Below the pieces are notes generated by a model. The model was given only the letters and a program-made list of their open reading frames with translations. It was not told where the DNA came from and did not search any database. Source: Ligilactobacillus cholophilus (GTDB lineage: Bacteria > Bacillota > Bacilli > Lactobacillales > Lactobacillaceae). Taken from it: a DNA stretch of 64,000 nucleotides. The position numbers and the translations under genes are program-made. The stretch is from the NCBI RefSeq assembly GCF_030389495.1, contig NZ_CP127832.1, positions 1,523,936 to 1,587,935 of the forward strand, read 5' to 3'. This document shows positions 1 to 8,464 of the stretch, in pieces (the stretch's first letter is position 1; every line of letters begins with the position of its first letter).

Positions 1-1
1 T

Positions 2-511
2 GAAGAAGAGAAGGGCTTTGATCTATTAATTAAGAGTTGGAGCAAACTTGAAAATTTATTTCCTGATTGGAAATTAGAAATTTTTGGCAAAGGAACTCGT
101 AAAGATGAGTTGTTAAATTTGATATCAGAGTTAGATTTAAAAAATATAAAATTAAGAGGATATAGTAACAACATAGAAGATGAATATAAAAAAGCATCTT
201 TTTTTGTTCTTTCATCAAGATATGAAGGCTTTGGCTTAGTTTTAACTGAAGCCCAGATGTATGGGCTTCCTTGTATTAGTTATGATATTACAGGTCCTAA
301 CGAAATAGTTGAAGACAATGTTAATGGATTTTTGGTAGATAGGTTTGATATAGATGAATTTGCAAAAAAAATGTCTGAACTAATGTGTGATCCTGAAAAA
401 TTAACTGTTTTTTCTCAAAATGCAAGAAAAAATATATATAGGTATGAGTTAAATTCAATAGTAAAAAAATGGGAAAAAGTATTTAAAGATATTTCCGAAA
501 TAAAAGAGTGA
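2..511 (+). CDS. Glycosyltransferase family 4 (GT-B fold), C-terminal part
   Basis: The reading frame is open from the window edge, so the N-terminal half lies outside. It ends in a typical GT4 C-terminal domain: a KGFDLLI-like start of the nucleotide-binding half, then SSRYEGFGLVLTEA, which holds the E-x7-E motif that binds the donor sugar nucleotide. Members transfer a sugar to lipid, teichoic acid or polysaccharide acceptors at the inner face of the membrane. The stop codon falls inside a hairpin terminator, so this is the last gene of its transcript. The family is secure; donor and acceptor cannot be told. AT-rich codon use resembles cell-envelope polysaccharide loci. Confidence 0.85.
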   Translation, partial: EEEKGFDLLIKSWSKLENLFPDWKLEIFGKGTRKDELLNLISELDLKNIKLRGYSNNIEDEYKKASFFVLSSRYEGFGLVLTEAQMYGLPCISYDITGPNEIVEDNVNGFLVDRFDIDEFAKKMSELMCDPEKLTVFSQNARKNIYRYELNSIVKKWEKVFKDISEIKE

Positions 512-531
512 TACTAATCACTCTTTTATTT
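502..531. terminator. Bidirectional-looking intrinsic terminator
   Basis: AAAGAGTGA and TCACTCTTT form a stem around a short loop, followed by a T-rich tail. The stop codon of the glycosyltransferase lies within the left arm. Confidence 0.8.
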
Positions 532-610
532 TATATCTATAATTTTTTCATTTTATGTGATAAGATATGTTTCAAAAAGTAAAACTAATTAAAAGTAAGG
601 TGGAGAATTT

Positions 611-2005
611 ATGAGTAGCAATAATAAACAACAAGACAAACCCCAAATTAGTCTTTTTGAAGCAATTACAATCTTAGTCATTCTTTTTTGTGTACTAGGA
701 TATTTGATTATTGCACAACAAATTTCTCCTCAAGTTCCAATTTTAGTAGTGTTAACATTATTAATGTTCTATGGTAAATTTAGAGGCTTTTCATGGGATG
801 ATGTCATGGAAGGAATTGAAGAGGGCATCAAACCTGGAATTACCCCATTAATGATTTTTCTCATGATTGGTGCTTTGATTGCATGTTGGATTTACTCTGG
901 AACCATTCCTACGATTATGTATTTTGGATTTAATTTGATTTCAGCCCAATTTTTCTTACCAACAATTTTTATTGTTTGTTCGCTAGTAGCGATTATCTGT
1001 GGTAGTTCCTTTACAACAATTTCAACGATTGGAATTGCGTTTATGGGAATTGGAACAGTTTTGCATATCAATCCTGCATTAACAGTTGGAGCAATCGTTT
1101 CTGGAGCATTCTTTGGGGCTAATGTATCCCCATTATCTGGAACAACTAATTTAGCTGCTGGAATTGGTGGAATTGATCTATATGATCATATTAAATCACT
1201 TTTATTTACTGATATGCCTGCATTTTTAATTGTATTATTTATGTACTTTGTATGTGGGTTAGGTACTAAAAATGTTCAGTTAACCGCTGTAGCTAAAATG
1301 ATGACACAAATTCAACAACACTTTTGGATTTCATTCTGGGCAATTTTACCAATCATTTTATTATTGGTATTAGCATGGATGAAAGTTCCAGCAGTACCTT
1401 CACTAATTGCAGGGTCTGCATTAGGTGTTTTAGTTGGTTTTATTCACAATCCACATACTTCCTTAGCCACAATTGCAGATTACATTATGAATGGTTATGT
1501 AACACATACACATAATAAAATGCTTGATACGTTATTTTCAAAAGGTGGCATTTCAAGTATGCTTTCATCTGCAGCATTGATTATTCTGGCATTAGCTCTT
1601 GGAGGCCTGCTCATTAAATTTGATATTATCGGAACAATTATCAATCATTTATCCGCAACCGTTAATCGACCAGGAAGTTTGATTTGTTTAACTGCTTTAA
1701 GTTGTATTGGAGTTAATTTTTTAGTAGGAGAGCAATATCTCTCAATTATCTTACCTGGGCAAGCATTTGAAACTTCATACTTAAAGCAAAATCTTCCACA
1801 TCAATATTTAACACGAACATTGAATGATGCTGGAGCAGCTGTTAATGCGATTGTTCCATGGGGCGTTAGTGGAACCTTTATTGCCGGAGCATTACAAATT
1901 GATGCAATGAAATATATTCCATATGCATTCTTCCCATTGCTAGTTCCAGTAATTACAATTATTATCGGTTTCTTTATGAAGAAAAGACAATTAGAGACAG
2001 TATAA
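611..2005 (+). CDS. nhaC: NhaC-type Na+/H+ antiporter
   Basis: A 464-residue polytopic membrane protein with about 11-12 hydrophobic segments. It shows the NhaC family hallmarks around FFGANVSPLSGTTNLAA (about residues 170-190) and a second half with INFLVGEQYLS-like sequence. The family exchanges external protons for internal sodium (some relatives take organic substrates) and helps pH and sodium homeostasis. The start is set by AAGGTGGAG ten bases upstream. It is monocistronic between two terminators, next to competence-type regulators with which no link is evident. Length matches the family. Substrate is inferred from family only. Confidence 0.8.
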   Translation: MSSNNKQQDKPQISLFEAITILVILFCVLGYLIIAQQISPQVPILVVLTLLMFYGKFRGFSWDDVMEGIEEGIKPGITPLMIFLMIGALIACWIYSGTIPTIMYFGFNLISAQFFLPTIFIVCSLVAIICGSSFTTISTIGIAFMGIGTVLHINPALTVGAIVSGAFFGANVSPLSGTTNLAAGIGGIDLYDHIKSLLFTDMPAFLIVLFMYFVCGLGTKNVQLTAVAKMMTQIQQHFWISFWAILPIILLLVLAWMKVPAVPSLIAGSALGVLVGFIHNPHTSLATIADYIMNGYVTHTHNKMLDTLFSKGGISSMLSSAALIILALALGGLLIKFDIIGTIINHLSATVNRPGSLICLTALSCIGVNFLVGEQYLSIILPGQAFETSYLKQNLPHQYLTRTLNDAGAAVNAIVPWGVSGTFIAGALQIDAMKYIPYAFFPLLVPVITIIIGFFMKKRQLETV

Positions 2006-2008
2006 AAA

Positions 2009-2054
2009 ATAAGCTTTCAATTACATTATTAGTAATTTGAAAGCTTATTTTTTT
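2009..2054. terminator. Intrinsic terminator between convergent nhaC and comK-like gene
   Basis: A long stem (AATAAGCTTTCAA against TTTGAAAGCTTATT) with a T-run on the plus strand and A-run on the other side; it can serve both convergent genes. Confidence 0.85.
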
Positions 2055-2056
2055 AT

Positions 2057-2758
2057 CTACATATGTCCTTTGCTGTTATTACGTTTGAAAATCTTACCTA
2101 AAAATTTAATTTCCCGGGAAATTTCAATTTGAGAATATCCTTGATTGAGAAAAGTAAAATGTAAAATTGTGTGGATAAAACTCTTAATCCATGAACGTGC
2201 GTCTTCTTTAAGGTGCTTACATTTATGTGAAGGAATTTCGAGTGTAAGATATTTAGTTTGTAAATCTTTTATCAATTTATTTAAAGTATGATAAGTTGAC
2301 CATGCTTTTTGGGCATTTCTTATCAGAACATAAGGATTAGTATTAAATTTTAACTTTAGCTCATTATGTGTAACAGCTAATGCAGTTGAATCATCCAACA
2401 TATGGATTTCTTTAATTTGGTTAAGAAATAAAATTGGTGAATTTGAATGATGCGAATTCCCTTGCATGAAACAAATCAGTGTATTTTTACCAATTACAGG
2501 CATTTGAACTGTTGAATTTTCATATAACATCCATTTGATTGAATGAATAAGTACAGGTGGCAGTGTATGGTTACTGAAGTAATCATGTAGAAATTTATTC
2601 ATTTTCAAGTCAGATATGTAATGCTGACCGTTATCCATAACAATTAAAGTATTTTTGTTAGGATCATTAGATTGACAAGGTTCAACATAAACCACCTTTT
2701 TGAAATCGATTAGTGAATGATGGACCAAAATTGCATCTTTTTGCTCATCTATAAGCAT
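2057..2758 (-). CDS. comK: ComK-like competence transcription factor
   Basis: About 233 residues. Residues roughly 85-165 align by eye with ComK of Bacillus and Listeria: an MPV..ICFMQG strand, the block ILFLNQIKEI matching the W/FVNQIESI region, then a TALAVTHNELKLKFNTNPYVLIRNAQKAW segment like the TEVTFSNG-NSFENQVYRTAW part. ComK binds A/T boxes in promoters of DNA-uptake genes. The C-terminal basic tail (about residues 180-233) is longer than in Bacillus ComK. ATG at 2758 is preferred because AAGGAG lies eight bases upstream. It is divergent from a competence-type sigma gene. A palindrome matching the Noc-binding sequence lies inside the gene. Family call moderately sure. Confidence 0.65.
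   Translation of the reverse strand: MLIDEQKDAILVHHSLIDFKKVVYVEPCQSNDPNKNTLIVMDNGQHYISDLKMNKFLHDYFSNHTLPPVLIHSIKWMLYENSTVQMPVIGKNTLICFMQGNSHHSNSPILFLNQIKEIHMLDDSTALAVTHNELKLKFNTNPYVLIRNAQKAWSTYHTLNKLIKDLQTKYLTLEIPSHKCKHLKEDARSWIKSFIHTILHFTFLNQGYSQIEISREIKFLGKIFKRNNSKGHM
2109..2122. promoter_or_regulatory. Perfect match to the Bacillus Noc-binding sequence
   Basis: ATTTCCCGGGAAAT is identical to the consensus nucleoid occlusion site described for B. subtilis Noc (from memory). It lies in the coding part of the comK-like gene, and a Noc homologue is encoded at 41.7 kb of this window. A 12/14 relative lies at 14553-14566. Confidence 0.5.
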
Positions 2759-2962
2759 AAAAAACACTCCTTTATAAAAAATATTTAGTATTTTCCATCA
2801 CTTGACCTATAAAGGAAAGTGATAGTATCAAGGGATTGAACATAGGAATTACCCCTCTATATATAAATACGCAATTTTTGCCCATTTTATAAATTAAATT
2901 TATTTTTTATGCTTTAAATATCATCTTGGCCAAGTTGAAATGATTTCAGAAAGATGATTTGA

Positions 2963-3493
2963 ATGGAAAAAATAACTAAAGAAAATGCCCAAGCAGGCTT
3001 TGCAGAACTATTAGACAATGAGGTTGTGATTTACGCTGTATTGAAAAAATTACATATTACGCGTAGCCATCCGCAATATGATGATTTTATATCAGAAGCA
3101 CGATTGTTATATATAGAAGCGTATCAAAAAAATCAGCATTGCGATACCAATAATTTTAATTTTTATTTTTCAAAGATTTATTGAGGACTATTAGATCGTT
3201 TACGTCAAAATAAGTATCACCAAGATCATCAATGCAATCCAGATGATAATGATAGTGAGTTTGAATTTACTCTAGATAAGTTAGATTTACAGGAATTGAT
3301 TGAAGAGAAAGAACTTATTGAAGAAATCCGTGAAGCGTGTAATCACAATGAGTGGTTAATTATTAAACAATATCTTGCAGGAAAGAATGTTACTGAAATT
3401 GCACGGCAATTAAATGTCTCACGAACAACGATTTATCAGCATCGCAAACGCCTTCGAAATAAGTTATTACGAATTTTTGAAAATAAATCATAA
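2963..3493 (+). pseudogene. comX: Competence-type sigma factor (ComX/SigH-like), interrupted by an in-frame TGA
   Basis: One frame runs from ATG 2963 to TAA 3493 and is broken only by TGA at 3182-3184. The first part (73 codons) has the region-2-like start FAELLDNEVVIYAVLKKL; the rest has GLLDRLRQNK directly after the stop and a C-terminal helix-turn-helix (VTEIARQLNVSRTTIYQHRKRL) typical of region 4. Homologues usually carry an aromatic residue, often Trp, where the stop lies, so TGG to TGA is the simplest change. Without readthrough the -35-binding domain is lost, and lactobacilli normally read TGA as stop. A separate internal start near 3296 could make only the HTH part. The neighbouring ComK-like gene points to competence. 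Confidence 0.75.
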
Positions 3494-3659
3494 TTTAGGT
3501 TTACACATTAAACACTAATTTCGTTTATATATTATGTAAGCTTACAAAATAGAAATTCAAAAGAAAACAAGATTTTGAAAGTGATGTAGTTAATAAATGA
3601 AGACGTTCAATTAAATTAACTAGCAGACTTTGCAAATCTTAAAATGGAGGAATTTAAAA

Positions 3660-3866
3660 ATGACAGTAGAATGGAAGAAAACATCAATTAGTGTAGTACA
3701 AGAAATGGCAAATGGGGATGAACGTAAACGCTCATTTAATGGATTGAATGAACAAGCAACGGATGATCAAATCTCACAATTTGCAGAAGTTATCGGTAAT
3801 CTTACTGGCGAACCAGTGATGCAAGTGGTTGTAAGTCGTGCTGAAACAATCAAAACAGAAGCATAA
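3660..3866 (+). CDS. DUF1659 family small protein
   Basis: A 68-residue soluble protein starting MTVEWKKTSISVV, with the pattern of the DUF1659 family: a short beta-rich N-terminus, then a conserved ATDDQISQFAEVIGNLTG segment. No function is established. ATG 3660 is chosen because TGGAGG lies eleven bases upstream; the longer frame starts before this site. It is followed 49 bases later by a DUF2922 gene. As far as I recall, these two families commonly sit together in Firmicutes, sometimes behind a SigH-like sigma gene as here. No signal peptide or membrane segment is visible. Confidence 0.7.
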   Translation: MTVEWKKTSISVVQEMANGDERKRSFNGLNEQATDDQISQFAEVIGNLTGEPVMQVVVSRAETIKTEA

Positions 3867-3915
3867 GCAGAGATAAAAGGTAAGTTAGTTATAAAATAAT
3901 TGGAGGAATTAGAAT

Positions 3916-4158
3916 ATGAAAAAATTAGATTTAGGATTTCGCTCAGCAACAAAGAACACAACACATCATTTACAATTAAAATATGTGAAAGATGAATTAG
4001 ATGTTGATGTAATTAAAGAAGCAATGAATCAAATTGCAGAATTAGGAATTTTTGCAAATAAGAACGGCGAAGCAATTTACGCTAAACCAGTTTCAGCTAG
4101 TTATGTAGATACAACTGAAGAAGTCTTATTTTCAGAAGATATGAATGAAAATGCATAG
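3916..4158 (+). CDS. DUF2922 family small protein
   Basis: An 80-residue protein with the DUF2922 pattern: KKLDLGFRSATKNTTHHLQLKYVKDELD, an alpha segment (IKEAMNQIAELGIFA), then a strand containing AKPVSASYVDTTEEVLF. Function unknown. GGAGGAATT lies directly upstream of the start. It probably shares a transcript with the DUF1659 gene and is closed by the terminator at 4170-4201. Confidence 0.7.
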   Translation: MKKLDLGFRSATKNTTHHLQLKYVKDELDVDVIKEAMNQIAELGIFANKNGEAIYAKPVSASYVDTTEEVLFSEDMNENA

Positions 4159-4169
4159 GAAAGTATAAT

Positions 4170-4201
4170 AAAAAGACGAGACATTTTGTCTCGTCTTTTT
4201 A
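4170..4201. terminator. Intrinsic terminator between convergent genes
   Basis: AAAAAGACGAGAC, a TTTT-containing loop and GTCTCGTCTTTTT form a near-perfect stem with T-runs on both strands. Confidence 0.9.
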
Positions 4202-5710
4202 TTTTCTTTCTAAAAGTAAATATTTATTAATATATTGGTCATTAATTTTTTGTTCATCAATTAATCTATAGTTTTTATAAACAACCTTATTCCATTTATT
4301 TGCATTTTTATAATTTGAATCAATACAAATTACATATTTAACTTTTCTTTTTTTTATAATATTTAATTGTGCATTAATAAAAGGCCTATATTCACCATCA
4401 TGGTGCATATTCATTTTATTAAAATATTTAGTTGGAGGCATAATGCCTAAATAGTTGTACCAACCACTATCTAACTCATTAAAATCTAAGACAGAAACAT
4501 TTTTTGGATTTTTTTTCATTAAATTAGCAAATCTTACTTGATATGGAGTATAACCAAATAAATTAGAATTAAAAATACTAGGATTTTCTGTTATAATTCC
4601 TAAAAAAGTAAAAAATGATACAATTGGAATTAAAAAACTAGTTTTTATTCTATAATCTTTTAATTTTATTGCAAGCCAAGATAAAGAAAGCACTACAAAA
4701 GGAATAGCAAGTAATTGATAATAAGAATACATTATTCCAGCAATAGTTTCAACAGCCATATTGCAGAAAATCATAGATAAAAGAACTAATTTTGCGTTAG
4801 TTTGTTTTACTAGACTTGAACTGAAAATGAGTATATATGGAATTAAAATCACTAAAAGCCATATAATTATATTTTGTCTTAAAAATGGTACTAAACTATG
4901 AGAAATAATAAAAAATAAATGTTTTAGAAAAGTTTCATTAGATAATCCGCCATATAAGTAGTTCCATCCAAAATATCCCCAAACGAGATCGTTAAATGCA
5001 TGATTAATAAGAAAATAACCAAAAACAAAAGCAGTAGGGAACATAAATCCTAAAAGACTATAATAAATCATTTTTTTAATTTCTATATAATCTTTTTGTT
5101 TTATTAAAATGAAAAAATTGCATAGATAAAATGCAAGCCAGGCACCTAAACATGTGTATTTAATCCAAAAAACAAATCCTACAGAAAATCCTAAAAATAA
5201 ATATTGTTTTTTTGTTGCTTTATAATTATTATTGATAATCTTAAAAGTTAAATAAATTAAAATAAAAATAAATGAAAGGATAAATTCTTCTGCTTCTCCA
5301 CCATTCATAAATGAATCATAATTTAATAAAATAAAGGGATAAATTAATGTGAGAATTAAAGACCAATTTTTAGATTTTGAAACTAATAAAATAGTTTTAT
5401 AAATAAATGTAACACTGATCCATAAAGCAATAGTTTCTAAAATAAAAATTCCAAAATAATTTGTTCCAATTTTAATTGGAGAAAAAATTGCATATAAAAA
5501 GAAAATTATAGGACCTTTGATATCCAATAAATCTTTATAAGGAATTAGTCCATGCATAATGCCTCGTCCAATTGTTAGATAAATCGAAGGATCTTCAGAA
5601 AAATTATATTTATATAACGGAGAAAAGTGTGAGCATAGTAATAATGCAAAACATGAAAAAATGTATAAATAAATATAATGTCCATAATTTTTAAATATCT
5701 TTTTAATCAA
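4199..5710 (-). CDS. Polytopic glycosyltransferase, GT39/ArnT-like (GT-C)
   Basis: About 503 residues with around ten hydrophobic helices. Near residues 40-60 it carries DPSIYLTIGRGIMHGLIPYKDLLDIKGP, which fits the acidic first extracytoplasmic loop of GT-C enzymes of the PMT/ArnT type, where an Asp acts as catalytic base. Such enzymes move a sugar from a polyprenyl-phosphate carrier to an acceptor outside the membrane. The C-terminal soluble part has no recognisable domain. The start is TTG at 5710 behind GAGGTGAAG. The gene is distinctly AT-rich, a hint of transfer. It stands alone on its strand. Exact substrate unknown. Confidence 0.65.
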   Translation of the reverse strand: MIKKIFKNYGHYIYLYIFSCFALLLCSHFSPLYKYNFSEDPSIYLTIGRGIMHGLIPYKDLLDIKGPIIFFLYAIFSPIKIGTNYFGIFILETIALWISVTFIYKTILLVSKSKNWSLILTLIYPFILLNYDSFMNGGEAEEFILSFIFILIYLTFKIINNNYKATKKQYLFLGFSVGFVFWIKYTCLGAWLAFYLCNFFILIKQKDYIEIKKMIYYSLLGFMFPTAFVFGYFLINHAFNDLVWGYFGWNYLYGGLSNETFLKHLFFIISHSLVPFLRQNIIIWLLVILIPYILIFSSSLVKQTNAKLVLLSMIFCNMAVETIAGIMYSYYQLLAIPFVVLSLSWLAIKLKDYRIKTSFLIPIVSFFTFLGIITENPSIFNSNLFGYTPYQVRFANLMKKNPKNVSVLDFNELDSGWYNYLGIMPPTKYFNKMNMHHDGEYRPFINAQLNIIKKRKVKYVICIDSNYKNANKWNKVVYKNYRLIDEQKINDQYINKYLLLERK

Positions 5711-5836
5711 CTAACTTCACCTCAATTTTTCAGTCAATTCCTATAATACAAAAAAATTTTAAAGTATACTATGCTTTATTCCATATCATTAACAAATATT
5801 AAATTTAATTAGTATTGTTTCCGTGATTAATATATA

Positions 5837-5849
5837 TTGCACGATGCAA
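5837..5849. promoter_or_regulatory. Small palindrome upstream of hdcP
   Basis: TTGCA-CGA-TGCAA is a perfect 5-3-5 palindrome in the otherwise AT-rich 250-base region before hdcP. It may be an operator; no regulator of the cluster is encoded beside it. I found no convincing sigma-A promoter in this interval. Confidence 0.3.
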
Positions 5850-5961
5850 ATTTTCTTGGCAAAAAAGAGTATAAATTATTTTAATAAAATAAAACATTTT
5901 ATAATAAAAATTGAAAGAGATATTTTGTTTTCTCCTAATTTTAGGAAAGGGAGTCATTTAA

Positions 5962-7425
5962 ATGAATGACAAAGCAACAACTAAAAAAGATGCTGGTAAA
6001 TTAGGCTTAATTGGTTTAATTGCATTAGCAGTTAGTGCAATGGTTGGTAGTGGGGTTTTTGATTTACCAAAAAACATGTCACAGGTTGCAGGACTAGATG
6101 CCCAAGTTTTAGCATGGATCACTACAGGAATTGGAATATGGTTTATTGCTGAAATGTTTGTAATCTTAAGTGATGTTCATCCTGAATTAAAAGCCGGACT
6201 ATACAAATATGGGGAAGTTGGTTTTGGTCCATTTGTTGGTTTCTTTACAGCATGGGGATATTTTGTTTGTGAATGTTTTGCTAATGTTGCTTATGCGGTA
6301 TTAGTAATGAGTACACTTGACTACTTCTTCCCAGGTACATTTACCGGTGGTAGTAATTGGCCTTCAGTAATTGGAGCATCAATTATTACATGGTTAATAA
6401 CTGCATTAGTTTTACGCGGAGTTGAAGTTTCAAGTACAGTACAAAAAGTTGCAACTGCAATTATGTTATCTGTTATGGTTATTTTTCTAGCAACTGTTGC
6501 TGTACATTTTAATCCACATACTTTTACTTTAAATGCTACTGCTACACATGCAGTAAGTTCTGTAAGTGATAAACCATTAGGAAGTGTCACTTCACAATTA
6601 CTCAATACAATGATGATCACATTATGGCTATTTGGTGGTATTGAAGGAGCAGTTGTTATGTCTGGGAAAGCAAGAGATCCTAAACAAGTTCCAAAGGCAA
6701 CAGTAATTGGATTTATTATTTGTTTAGCATTATTTGCTTTAACAGGAATTTTATCATTAGGTGCATATTCATATGGCCAATTAGCAAATATGACATCACC
6801 ATCAACAGCATATATTTTAACTTCATTATGGCATAACAATTTGGGACGTGACCTAATTACATTTGGCTTGTTAGTTGCGGTATTTTCAAGTTGGATTTCA
6901 TGGGTTCAAATGTTATCAGAATTACCACAACATGCTGCTGAAGAAGATCATGCATTTCCACAAATATTTGCTAAAAAATCAAAAAGAAATGTCCCAATTG
7001 TATCTGTACTTGTAGCTACTGTAATTATGCAAATTATCATTATCTTTGCTCATTTTGATAATAATGCATATCAAATGTTATTAACTATTACAGGTACAAT
7101 GACGGTCGCACCATATATGGTAAGTGCAATGTACTTAATTAAAATTGGTGCTAAGAAAGATTTATTCCCAGATAATACAAAGCATAAACGTGTTAACGGA
7201 TTAATTATTGGAATTTTAGCATTTTTATATACAGTGATTATGGGGTTAGCTGCAGGAATTAAATATATTGCAATTTCATTCATCGTATATGCTATCGGAA
7301 TTCCAGTATATATTTGGGCAAGAAAAGAACAACATGAGAAAAAAATCTTTAATATTGGGGAGCTAATATTTGCGATTATTATTGTAATCGTTGCTATAAT
7401 CGGATTTTTTGTTCTAATAAAATAA
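5962..7425 (+). CDS. hdcP: Histidine/histamine antiporter HdcP
   Basis: A 487-residue APC-superfamily amino acid antiporter with about 12 membrane helices. The N-terminus has the family signature LIGLIALAVSAMVGSGVFDLPKNM, like ArcD and GadC relatives. Placed directly before hdcA, it is the exchanger that imports histidine and exports histamine. The exchange is electrogenic and with decarboxylation yields proton motive force. AAAGGGAG lies ten bases before ATG. The next gene, hdcA, begins 86 bases later behind its own promoter, so hdcA can also be made separately. Identification rests on both family and cluster context. Confidence 0.9.
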   Translation: MNDKATTKKDAGKLGLIGLIALAVSAMVGSGVFDLPKNMSQVAGLDAQVLAWITTGIGIWFIAEMFVILSDVHPELKAGLYKYGEVGFGPFVGFFTAWGYFVCECFANVAYAVLVMSTLDYFFPGTFTGGSNWPSVIGASIITWLITALVLRGVEVSSTVQKVATAIMLSVMVIFLATVAVHFNPHTFTLNATATHAVSSVSDKPLGSVTSQLLNTMMITLWLFGGIEGAVVMSGKARDPKQVPKATVIGFIICLALFALTGILSLGAYSYGQLANMTSPSTAYILTSLWHNNLGRDLITFGLLVAVFSSWISWVQMLSELPQHAAEEDHAFPQIFAKKSKRNVPIVSVLVATVIMQIIIIFAHFDNNAYQMLLTITGTMTVAPYMVSAMYLIKIGAKKDLFPDNTKHKRVNGLIIGILAFLYTVIMGLAAGIKYIAISFIVYAIGIPVYIWARKEQHEKKIFNIGELIFAIIIVIVAIIGFFVLIK

Positions 7426-7427
7426 TG

Positions 7428-7455
7428 TTGAAAACGTTTTCTTAAGGAATATAAT
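7428..7455 (+). promoter_or_regulatory. hdcA promoter overlapped by a consensus cre site
   Basis: TTGAAA (7428-7433), a 16-base spacer and TATAAT (7450-7455) form a strong sigma-A promoter. TGAAAACGTTTTCT at 7429-7442 fits every position of the catabolite response element consensus TGWAARCGYTWNCW and covers the -35 and half the spacer. CcpA binding here would block RNA polymerase. The function is inferred; the sequence match is direct. Confidence 0.75.
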
Positions 7456-7511
7456 ATAAGTAGGGAGAAAATAATTTATATCTTTTAATAAAAATGTGGG
7501 GGGTCTTTAAA

Positions 7512-8447
7512 ATGGCTAAAATAGATTTAACATTAAACAAACAAGGAATTGATAGAATTGCAATTAGTCCATATACAAAATATTCACGTGGATATATGGA
7601 ACCTGGAAACATTGGTAATGGTTATGTAACAGGATTAAAGGTTGATGCAGGTGTACGAGACAAATCAGGCGATGATGTCTTAGATGGAATCGTCTCATAT
7701 GATCGTGCTGAAACTAAAAATGCATATATTGGTCAAATAAATATGACTACAGCTTCAAGTTTTACAGGACCACAAGGCCATGTAATTGGATATGATATTT
7801 TAAGAAATCCAGAGGTGGATTCTGCTAAACCATTATTTACAGTTAAACAATGGGATGGTAGTAGTTTACCAATTTATGATGCAAAACCACTTCAAGATGC
7901 ATTAGTAGAATATTTTGGAGTAGAAAAGGAAAGACGTCATTATCCTGCTCCAGGAAGTTTTATTGTATGTGCTAATAAAGGTGTTACAGCAGAACGTCCT
8001 AAGGAAGATCAACCATTAAAACCTGGACAAGGTTATGGAGTTTGGTCAGCAATTGCTATTTCTTTTGCTAAAGATCCAGAAAAGAATTCAAGCATGTTTA
8101 TTGAAGATGCAGGAGTATGGGAAACTCCAAATGAAGATGAATTGTTAGAATTCTTAGATGGTAGAAGAAATGCCATTGCTAAATCTATTGCTGAATGTGG
8201 AGCGGATGCAGAAACTTCATTCGAAAGCTCATGGATTGGTTTTGCACATACAATGATGAAACCAGGACAAATTGGAAATGCAATAACAGTAGGACCATAC
8301 TTCTCCTTACCAGTTGATTCTATTCCAAATGGTTCAATTTTGACACCAGATAAAGATATGGAAATTATGGAACAACTATCCTTGCCTGAATGGCTTGATA
8401 AAATGCAATATGAATCACTTATAAAGAAATATAATGTTAAATATTAA
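7512..8447 (+). CDS. hdcA: Pyruvoyl-dependent histidine decarboxylase proenzyme
   Basis: About 311 residues, the usual length of the pi-chain precursor. It converts L-histidine to histamine and CO2 in the cytoplasm, consuming a proton. The maturation site TTASSFTG is present: Ser82-Ser83 with the initiator Met, that is Ser81-Ser82 in mature numbering, where serinolysis gives the beta chain and the pyruvoyl-blocked alpha chain. Other conserved stretches include GYMEPGNIGNGYVTGLK, APGSFIVCANKGVTAERP and FESSWIGFA. ATG 7512 is chosen because GGGGGG lies just upstream and because this numbering restores the cleavage site. It appears co-transcribed with hdcB. It looks very close to the enzyme of Lactobacillus 30a from memory. 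Confidence 0.97.
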   Translation: MAKIDLTLNKQGIDRIAISPYTKYSRGYMEPGNIGNGYVTGLKVDAGVRDKSGDDVLDGIVSYDRAETKNAYIGQINMTTASSFTGPQGHVIGYDILRNPEVDSAKPLFTVKQWDGSSLPIYDAKPLQDALVEYFGVEKERRHYPAPGSFIVCANKGVTAERPKEDQPLKPGQGYGVWSAIAISFAKDPEKNSSMFIEDAGVWETPNEDELLEFLDGRRNAIAKSIAECGADAETSFESSWIGFAHTMMKPGQIGNAITVGPYFSLPVDSIPNGSILTPDKDMEIMEQLSLPEWLDKMQYESLIKKYNVKY

Positions 8448-8464
8448 TTTTTGAGGTATTGTAT

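Noticed and set aside
7429..7442. Reading the palindrome before hdcA as a terminator of hdcP
   Set aside because: The stem has no loop of proper size or T-run; the cre consensus and promoter spacing explain it better.
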